Shown: in pieces, positions 40,179 to 47,502 of the stretch | How the letters are laid out: each line of letters starts with the position of its first letter | Numbering within the stretch: position 1 is the first letter of the stretch | Source: Symbiodinium natans | Lineage: Eukaryota; Sar; Dinophyceae; Suessiales; Symbiodiniaceae | Direction of reading: 5' to 3' | Assembly (NCBI GenBank): GCA_905221605.1 | Contig: CAJNDS010001713.1 | Location: forward strand, 386,501-450,500 | Length of the DNA stretch: 64,000 nucleotides | Made by a program: the position numbers and the translations under genes | The notes under the pieces: model-generated | What the model saw: the letters and a program-made list of their open reading frames with translations, nothing else | Told to the model about the DNA's origin: nothing | Database searches by the model: none

Positions 40179-40510
40179 CCCAAGGACCTTCACATTAGTC
40201 TCAGGACCCACCTGTTGGCTTTCTCATTCCAAAGCGAGAGGCCTGATTTCATCGCTGCCACAGGCAAGTTCAGCCTGGATGCTCTCGAGCGCCCTTTCTG
40301 ATTTCCCTCTCGGCAACGCCAGGTGAGAGGTAGCTCAAGAAGCCAAAGATCTTCGACTCACATTCGAGATGAGCTTGGGCCTGTCAGCCGGCCGTCCCCC
40401 CAAAAAGTTGGGATCGTAACAGACGGGGATGGAGTCTAGGCGACAGCTCCGGCTGAAGGCTGTCACGGTCCACCACCTGCCGCAGGCTGAGAAAGTGTGT
40501 TTACGCCTCC
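40179..40510. repeat. Segment inverted relative to duplication copy 1
   Basis: Reverse complement of 21860-22333, with about 145 bases missing. It starts CCAAGGACCTTCACATTAG and ends GTGTTTACGCCTCC. Flanks on both sides are collinear with copy 1. Confidence 0.9.
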
Positions 40511-40907
40511 CTGAGCAGGGAAACAAAGCACCTATCCTATGCTAAACTCACCATGGGCTGGTCCGACTCCCGGGAAGCACAACTGATGATAAACCTGTCC
40601 CTAGACGGGTTGTCTTGTGACGGCCACATGCTGACCCATCTTCTCTGCGAGCGCCTCTCAGCAGTCGCTAGATGCTGCTGCGCTTGGGCGGGCCAAAAAA
40701 ATCAAGGGAGCAGCATGGTTAGACTTCTCATCCAGATGTCAAGCCACCTTTCGCACCGGGAACCTGCGCGAAACGCTCCGGGCGCAACTCGGATCCCTAG
40801 GCGGCCCCACATGTACCACGAGTCCATGTGTTTTGCTTGCCTTTCAGGGACGACTCTACAGCCGCTGCAGCTCACCGATCATGCTGCCGAGTTTGCTAAC
40901 AGTGGAC

Positions 40908-41284
40908 ATAGCTACATGCTGAGAATGGAGACCTTCGGGCAACATGGAGTACATGGCAACATGCCCAGAAATGCCTACCGCTACTTGTGAGGGCGGCGAA
41001 AACCCGACGGAGCCCCTGCTTCTGAGGGCAAAGCGGGAACGAGACTACAAGCAAAGAGTGCTTCGGGTCAGGTGCAGAGTTGCGTGAAGGCGGTTGCGCA
41101 TCGGGCAGTGGCCGATCTGCTGTCCGTTCTCCTTTGGAAGGTGCTGGCAAGCGGCACCACGATGAGACTCCCAGGGCACAGGCGCAAACCAGATGCGAGC
41201 TTTCAACGCCGTGCCTTCAGCTGCGCCCGAGTGCAAACGGGAGCTTGACAGACGCAATCGAAGGCCAGGACGAGAACGATCGAC
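40908..41284. other. 377-base segment present only in duplication copy 2
   Basis: Copy 1 reads GCTAACAGTGGACAGCAGCGACAGG (split here as GCTAACAGTGGAC and AGCAGCGACAGG). Copy 2 separates these two parts by 377 bases beginning ATAGCTACATGCTG and ending GAACGATCGAC. GAC is present at both edges, too short to be a secure target duplication. No coding or transposon end was recognised. Confidence 0.75.
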
Positions 41285-41700
41285 AGCAGCGACAGGCAAC
41301 AGTTCTCAGACAGCCTCGTGCTCAAGAGAGCAGCTTCGACACACGAGTGCACCGTTGACCGCATGCTGTGAAGCACACGAGCAGGGATGTGGGGCGAAAA
41401 AGTGCTCTGACACGACGAGCGGTCAGCCCTTAAATTGGAGGTCTTGAAGCTGAAATGCATGACGAGACACATGGGCTTCGGGCGTGGGATGTCGTCAGCC
41501 CCGCTCGTAAAGAGGGAGCCGCGAGTTTCCTGGAGTCTTCTTGTCCGAGCAGCTGTTGGACACCCTTGGTAGGCTGCGGCAACTACGGCTGTAGCAATTG
41601 AAGAGGGACCAACATGTCATCGGCCTCACGATTTCCGATGAGGCCTAGAGGCCAATGAAGACGAACGCACGCAAGGTGATTGCTGATTCGTGGCTATGCA

Positions 41701-41930
41701 CTTCCTACATAATGACACACCAATGACGCACGTCCGGAAAGTCTTCACCTCCAGTGGAAACGGACAAGCTGCAATCTTCGGCGGTTCAAAGTCAAGTTGA
41801 AGCCCACGGCTGCAAGGTACTTCCTAAATAATGGCAGACCAATGACGCACGTCCGGAAAACCTTCGCCTTCAGTGAAAACGAGAAGAATTTCCAATCTTA
41901 GGCGGTCCAACGTCTGAAGTTGCAGGTTTG
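41701..41930. repeat. Tandem dimer of about 115-119 bases in copy 2
   Basis: Units start CTTCCTACATAATG and CTTCCTAAATAATG and share CCAATGACGCACGTCCGGAAA, then TCTT-GGCGGT. It lies in a block that differs from copy 1. Confidence 0.85.
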
Positions 41931-44409
41931 CCTCCACTGCTGCCAGACGGCGGACTGCAATGTTGTACCGGGAAGGTCCCTCGCTCATGTCGTGTAGCAA
42001 AAGAGGCCGATGGTGTGGCGACCCCTACCTCACAAGAGAGGCGGCCCCTCGCTAAGCTTTCGGCCCTCAGACTGGTTGCCTTTCACCACCTCGCAAGCAC
42101 CCATTTCGGAGCCTATTCTCGCTCATCGCAAAGAGGAGTGCACCAGAGACCAGGAAGCCCTTAAGGTCCCACCGGCTTGCAGGGAGGCACAGGCTTTACT
42201 AGCACTCAACACAGGCCCAAAAACTCAGGAAACTCACAGGTGCACTACTGGACAGGCATGACCGGCCAAAAGCAGTGGCGACAAGCAGACCTCCTCACGT
42301 GAACCACATGCAAGCCGCGCTCCTTCTCCTGTCTTGGGGTGCTTCTCGCACGCTTTTGAGTCGTTTGAGCGATCCAAGCGATGTCTACAGCGTCTGGTCG
42401 AGACAGGCAACGTTCAAGTCACAAGAGAGGCTCTGCATGCGACTTTGCGCGTGCCTCGTCAGCAAGCTGTCAAGCCGTCAGCCGCAGAAGCTCGGGAGCT
42501 ACTGCCAAGGTGAACATGGTGGCCAACAACACCCCAAACGACAAAGAAATGCGTGCTGGTGATGGTGCAGAAGCGGCTTGAAACGACACCGCTGAACCTG
42601 GGAAGCCCAGCTTCCATGGCCTGTGTGCATCAACCGCCTGCAAAGACAGACGACAGGGCCGTCCCCGGTGTAATGAAAGCCCGGAAGGGACTGGCTCCAC
42701 CCTCCAAATCCTGATCGACAACACTGCCCTAAAAAGGGCTCGCTTCGCCGCCACAAGGCCAGCAGGCCAGAATTGCACAGTTCAAGCTTTGAAGGTTTGA
42801 CATACCCGCAGCTGTGTTCCAGCATACACCAGTCGGGTAAAGGTCAATAACGCCTACCACTGAACGTATCTGCCGGCCCACAGGACAACATGCTGTCTTG
42901 CAGAATCCTCTCAGAAATTCTTCCAGCCGGCTGCTTGAGCACGCTGCCTCCCATGCCTGTGGCAAAGAAGCACTTGGACAGCGATTGCACTTGCCTCACG
43001 AAGCAACAAAGTAAAGACGCTTCTTTAAGCTAGTCCCTGGGAGGGGACCGAGTTTACTCCCACACCCATAAGAAACGTCCCAAGTCGGATGCTCTGAACT
43101 CATCTTTCCTTTCGATAGGGGCCTCTGAAGTCAGCTTTACTAAGCAGGGCGGGAGTTCGAACCGACGTAGTAACGGCCCAGCAGATGTTCTGCACACTCC
43201 TGGGCTCTGCAAGGAATGTAAAGAGCAGCAAGATCTCGTGCGGAATCGAATCTGGCACAGCGAAAGGATCTAGGTCTCTACAAGTCAACCTACTGGTCTC
43301 GCTAAGCCTGGCCTGAATTGCCATGGTTAGTTGGCTGCAGACCCTGGCTCCCTCACATCGTTGAGAAAGCCACAGATGGCACTCGTCACGCCCACCCCTG
43401 ATTTGCCGGGATCCAGGGTTGAAAAGTTTAAAGTTTCGGGTTGAGGGCACTGTGCAGCTCCCCTAAACCCTACCGAAGGAAGTCTCACTAAGCTTGTCGA
43501 AAAAGCTACGAGATGCTCGTGCTCCGGGCAGACCCACAGGCTTTCCGAAAGATACCGTGTGGCGGGGACTCCGCAAAACTGGATCCGATGAAACTTGATC
43601 TGAGGGTCTCAAGGTTTAGGGTTTAAGATGGTTGAAAATGGCATCTGCGCATCAGCAGCAGCGGCAGCAGTGTGCAGTGCAGGTCTTGGAATCCACCGCA
43701 CACCATGGCAGGCTTGGCCATCAAGCGCGAAAAAGCAATTCCTTGAGGTCTAGGACGTCAGCTACCGTCAGTATCTCCTAGGTCAAGCTTACAGCAGATG
43801 ATCCAAACCAAGGACTGCAATCCATGGGTTCCTTTTTGATGACTGTGAACTACCTTTTTGAGCCCGGGACCACAGAAGAATCCTAGCGCCAGTAGGTGTC
43901 GTTTGCGGTTTCGGGTTTCGGGTTGAGTTGGGCGGAACCTTGGCTGGCGTCACGAAACCCTGAATGTTAAACTGTTAAACATGCATTCCAGCCACCGTTC
44001 AGTCCATTTAGGGCAGCACAAAGCACTGAAGCAAAAGACCGCCTGGACTCCTCCTGGCCAAGCTGACGATTCGCATTTGGTTTGGAGCCAATCGGAAGCT
44101 GACCGTCATTCATGCGCTGCGAAGTCAGGGTTAGCACATCGCAAGGAAGCGAGCTGCACAGCCATGAACAAAGAACGAGCACAGCGTCGAGGGCAGCTGG
44201 TCAACAATTATCGCACGCAATGAATGCATAACACATAGAAAGCACTTCAACAGAAAAGTTGCCATTCTAGTTTGAGATCATGATTCGGCTGGCCTACGTG
44301 CACAGCAAGCACTGCGAAATACATCAAAAGAACGAAACAAAAAACATCAACATTGCCCTGTGGAATCTAGGAAGACATCCCATGTCTCACGCCAAGCTCG
44401 AAAGTTGTT

Positions 44410-44484
44410 TCTTTCTCTCTCTCTCTCTCTCCCTCTAACTCTCTAACTCCCTCCCTCCCTCCCTCCCTCCCTCCCTCCCTCCCT

Positions 44485-44543
<59 letters not shown>
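44410..44543. repeat. CT / CCCT microsatellite
   Basis: A (CT)n tract, a (CCCT)n block near 44449-44491, then a long (CT)n run to TTTCCAGG. The matching position of copy 1 (about 26205-26240) carries only a short CT-rich stretch, so the tract expanded here or shrank there. The Arg/Glu-repeat open frames across it are artefacts. Confidence 0.95.
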
Positions 44544-44644
44544 CCAGGCATCGGAGCGCATCAAATCCCCCTCCAAGCCCAGCCAGTGTTGGCAAGAGAA
44601 ACGGAGCAGAATACGAGACTACGGCAAAGGACTTTGAAAGTTTG

Positions 44645-45222
44645 TTTCCTCTCTCTCTTCGTCTCTCGCTCTTGCTCTCTCTCACTTTCGCTGTTTTGCC
44701 CCTTTACAGCATCAGCTGCCCGGTGGCTGAATCTGCGGTATTTTGCAAAATGGGTGAAACAGCGTGCAAAAGAAAAAACGCGGACACAAACAACCAACCA
44801 CACCCAGCAGTGGAACGCTAAATCGAACAAAGTGTTAAATTTGACGAGGCCCAACTGCCACTTTGTGACAGAACTGCTGCAATGTTCTTGGGCTTCACAC
44901 CTGACCAGCTTCTCTCTTCTGGCCCTCAGCCACACAATTCTAAACATAAGTTCCAACGTTAAATTCAGCGCCGCAAAAGCTTCTTTGCTATCTTCGCACG
45001 CGCACAGAACACCTAAGTTTAAGCAATAAGCAATGAAAAAACGGAATCCAGTGGATTTATGTAAGCGGACACAATCCGCTGCATGTGTACCATCCCTCGT
45101 GCAGTGCAAAGTTTGCTTTGTTCACTGCAATTCCTTGTGTCCATTTTATGTCGCCACTTATCGGGCAACACAACACAAAGGCGGGCGCGGCATTTAACAT
45201 GGTTGGACATTATGGTAAGACT
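44645..45222. other. Unassigned sequence between duplication copy 2 and the retroelement region
   Basis: Opposed overlapping frames of 147 (+) and 182 (-) codons run through here and are partly driven by the CT-rich sequence. No motif was recognised and no similarity to the rest of the window was seen. Confidence 0.5.
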
Positions 45223-45540
45223 TTAGGGTAGGCACAAACCAAACACCAACAAGACAAATTCCGTTCTTACTGGTGCAAATTGTGTCCAAGGACAGCAAGG
45301 GAGCGTTCTGTGCAATGCAAACCAAGGCTGACTTAAGGGTGGATCACACAACTGGAAGAGAGCCGCACCTTCCCCGATTTGCGCCTGCTGCACTGCTTGC
45401 TGTCTGGCTTGCTGCTGCTGTTGCAAGCACGCCCCCCATGGGTCTGAGCCTTGCCCTGGAGTCTCAACACCCTGGCCTCTACTTCTACCGTCCCAAAGAC
45501 CTTGCTCAAGTCTGTTAGGCGACGCTGGCCCACTTGCCAT
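45223..45540 (-). CDS. Gln-rich frame, possible detached N-terminus of the element's gag
   Basis: This 105-codon frame on the minus strand starts 65 bases inside the inverted 5' LTR and primer site. It contains a Gln/Ala-rich stretch (QQQQQARQQAVQQAQIG). The + strand gag of the nearby element has a similar Gln-rich start (SPQQAQAAQTALQKQLG). If the 5' end of the element was inverted, this frame is in the place expected for the original leader or gag start. The similarity is compositional only, and a chance frame is quite possible. The C-terminal half shows no motif. Confidence 0.25.
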   Translation of the reverse strand: MASGPASPNRLEQGLWDGRSRGQGVETPGQGSDPWGACLQQQQQARQQAVQQAQIGEGAALFQLCDPPLSQPWFALHRTLPCCPWTQFAPVRTEFVLLVFGLCLP

Positions 45541-45587
45541 GCTTCACGCACAACACGTGGCTCTTTCCTTTAGGCCAAGGCGTTCCG

Positions 45588-45604
45588 GCAGCGCTCCGCT
45601 ACCA
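45588..45604 (-). promoter_or_regulatory. Primer-binding-site-like sequence (initiator tRNA-Met type)
   Basis: Read on the minus strand, the LTR ends TTTTACA and is followed immediately by TGGTAGCGGAGCGCTGC. TGGTAGC-GAG is the complement of the 3' end of eukaryotic initiator tRNA-Met (GCTACCA), the usual primer of Ty1/copia elements. Its position right after the LTR CA end supports reading 45605-46899 as a 5' LTR on the minus strand. Confidence 0.6.
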
Positions 45605-45647
45605 TGTAAAAGTTTCTAAACAGCACAAACCCAACTTACACACAGTG

Positions 45648-45770
45648 TTGACGCATCTATCACCAGCAACCAACCACATCTGCAGCCTCTCGGCATACTG
45701 ATCCAACTGAGCCAGATGTCGAACAAGCAAAGTCTTGCCGGTGCCCCTAGGACTCTAAAGAGCCACGAGC
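45648..45770 (-). pseudogene. Fragment of a P-loop NTPase / helicase-like protein inside the LTR
   Basis: On the minus strand one frame reads SPRGTGKTLLVRHLAQLDQ, where GTGKT (codons at 45731-45745) is a Walker A motif preceded by Ser-Pro, as in several helicase families. A TAG stop sits three codons before SPRG and the frame is lost on both sides. It therefore looks like a captured, dead exon fragment within the 645-base insert. The family cannot be fixed from so short a piece, and chance is not fully excluded. Confidence 0.35.
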
Positions 45771-46559
45771 CTGGGCGCATTGGCACATTGCCCCATTGCC
45801 TCAAATGGCCAAAAGGGAAGTCGTCAAACCATGGGCACAAGCAAGATCGGTAGCCAATATTTAAGGAGGACGCACTTCGACACCTCACACGCGTTGGACT
45901 TCCAATGCGCAGCGTCAACTGCATATTTCCAAGCAGGCGAAGGCTCTGGCTCGTGTCTTGCTTTGCTTCTGCGAGAAGGCAGGATCTACTCTTCAAAAGG
46001 ACTTGAGCGACGAGCTTCCCTCTTGACGAACGCTTCTTGAATGGACGCATCAACAACAAAATCGTCCGTTCTTGGAGCAAGAGACAATCGTGAAGAGGGT
46101 TCTGGAGAGTTGACCAACAACCCAAAGCTGGAAGGTGGATGATAAGTCCAAGGCATCTTTCCCAAACCTCAGATGGGCTCAAGAGGGGCATCTTGGCAAA
46201 GTAAGCAGGATTTAGCTTGCAACAGTTTGATAATGGCGGAAACCAGTGTCCCAGTGTATCCACATTATTTTGTTCATGCCATGGTTACATAGTTGTCCTG
46301 CCTTCTTAGTGCTTTCTCAGCTCTTGACCTTGAGCCAAGAGTCAAAAGTAAAACTAGAAAAAACCCAGTTGACGCCACCGGCAGCAAACTGCACGCCAAT
46401 CCATGTTAGTGCGCGAACATCAAGATATGCGAGATGAAACCATGATTCGTGCCATTCGAAAGCTGGAAAACAAATTAGCAATCCATCGGCCAACTTGGCT
46501 CAAGTCAACTCCATCTTCCAAGGATCAGGCCGCCAAGAGTCTGGCCGTTTTCGCTTTTT

Positions 46560-46798
46560 TGGGCCATCTTGAACCTGAATTTGGCCAAGATGCCCCTTTT
46601 ACCCACTTACCTTTCGACCAAGATGCCTTTCTTAAGGCTGGATTCGGCCAAAAAATGCCGCTCTTGGATCTCCATGTTGAAACCGACCTGGCCCAGATGC
46701 CCCTTGGGCCCATAAAACCTGGATTTGGCCAAGATGCCTTGGACCCATCTTGAAACCTGGATTTGGCCAAGATTTAGACCCATCTTGAAACCTGGATG
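46560..46798. repeat. Degenerate tandem array (TTTGGCCAAGATGCC-type units)
   Basis: Repeats of GGATTTGGCCAAGATGCC and CCCATCTTGAAACCTGG in units of about 38 bases lie inside the inverted LTR. One frame encodes repeated Phe-Gly-Gln-Asp-Ala, but there is no sign of a real protein. The same units in the opposite direction lie at 47248-47402. Confidence 0.85.
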
Positions 46799-46904
46799 AC
46801 TGTTCAGGGAAGACCTGCATGTTCCGGACGTAAGCACGTCAAACATGCGCCTTGGCCGAAAAGGCATCCTGCAGACGTGTCTACACACAGATTTTCACAC
46901 TGGC

Positions 46905-47004
46905 GGGTTGTGTGCGCTGACTCTGTTTTACCCTTTCGTCGAGTCCAACAAGACCAACCTACTGTGCTACCAATGTAGAAAAGAGGCGTCAGGGGAAAAA
47001 AAAA
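46905..47004 (+). mobile_element. Short retroposon-like 3' end with A9 tail, copy 1
   Basis: About 90 bases ending CAATGTAGAAAAGAGGCGTC and followed by a run of nine A. The region at 57160-57265 is a clear relative, ending GATGTAGTAAAGAGGCGTC with eleven A. Related ends followed by A runs at unrelated sites suggest a SINE or other poly-A retroposon. The 5' ends and target duplications are not defined. Confidence 0.45.
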
Positions 47005-47247
47005 CTTCTTGGGTGGCAAAAAAAGCTGCATCCAGGCTAAAGAACCAGAACAAGCCCAGAAAGCCAGGGAGAAATCAGAACCTTTAGTAGAAAACTTATT
47101 CTAGGCCATGCCAACAAGACAACATGTGTGCAGTGCAGATTCGTATCAATGCACTGTCGTGGCGTGAAGAGATCTGTTCAAAGCTGTGCACCATGTGGAA
47201 GGTGTAGAATGTCGAAGTCTTTCAATGCAGCAAAGTTAACCAGAGCG

Positions 47248-47402
47248 TGAGTCAGGGTCCATTTGACGGCTGGCTGAATCTAGGTTTTAAGTTAGCTCGG
47301 GCATCTTGGCCAATCCAGATTCAAGATGGGTCCAAGAAAGGCACCTCGGCAAATCCAGTTTTAAGGCGGACCCAAGAAAGGCACCTTGGCCAAATCCAGG
47401 TT
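47248..47402. repeat. Degenerate array, inverted partner of 46560-46798
   Basis: Units such as GGCATCTTGGCCAATCCAG and GATGGGTCCAAGAAAGGC are reverse complements of the array at 46560. Together they form inverted arms around 46799-47247. It lies just upstream of the gag start. Confidence 0.8.
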
Positions 47403-47502
47403 GAAAAAAACCCCAGTACGTGGGCATGCAGGCACATGCGTGTCAGTTTCCGCCGGTTCCAGCTGGGGGAATTGACAGTGAGTTGTCCTCTCTGAGTGGG
47501 GG

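Larger units (their letters stand above)
29133..44640. repeat. Segmental duplication, copy 2 (about 15.5 kb)
   Basis: Direct copy of 11168-26335. The start is a G9 run with a TA-rich tract. The match fades after the CT microsatellite and the CATCGGAGCGCATCAAAT stretch near 44550-44640. Copy-specific features are an extra internal array unit, a 377-base insertion (40908), an inverted block (40179-40510), a perfect 15-base-arm palindrome (37075) and a tandem dimer (41701). Confidence 0.93.
45605..46899 (-). mobile_element. Inverted, interrupted 5' LTR of the copia element family
   Basis: On the minus strand it begins TGTGAAAATCTGTG and ends AACTTTTACA, the same ends as the 3' LTR at 54896-55229. 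Three blocks match that LTR: 46800-46899, 46291-46379 and 45605-45645. The intervening parts are replaced by about 420 bases (46380-46799) and 645 bases (45646-46290), compared with 53 and 43 bases in the 3' LTR. Differences in the first block are four substitutions and one 5-base indel. Flank GCCAG precedes it on the minus strand. Confidence 0.85.

Noticed and set aside
44367-44685. Arg/Glu and Gly/Arg-Glu repeat frames
   Set aside because: They are translations of the CT/CCCT microsatellite.
44700-47502. Search for a direct-orientation 5' LTR upstream of gag
   Set aside because: None of the three 3' LTR blocks is present in direct orientation. Only the inverted copy at 45605-46899 matches.
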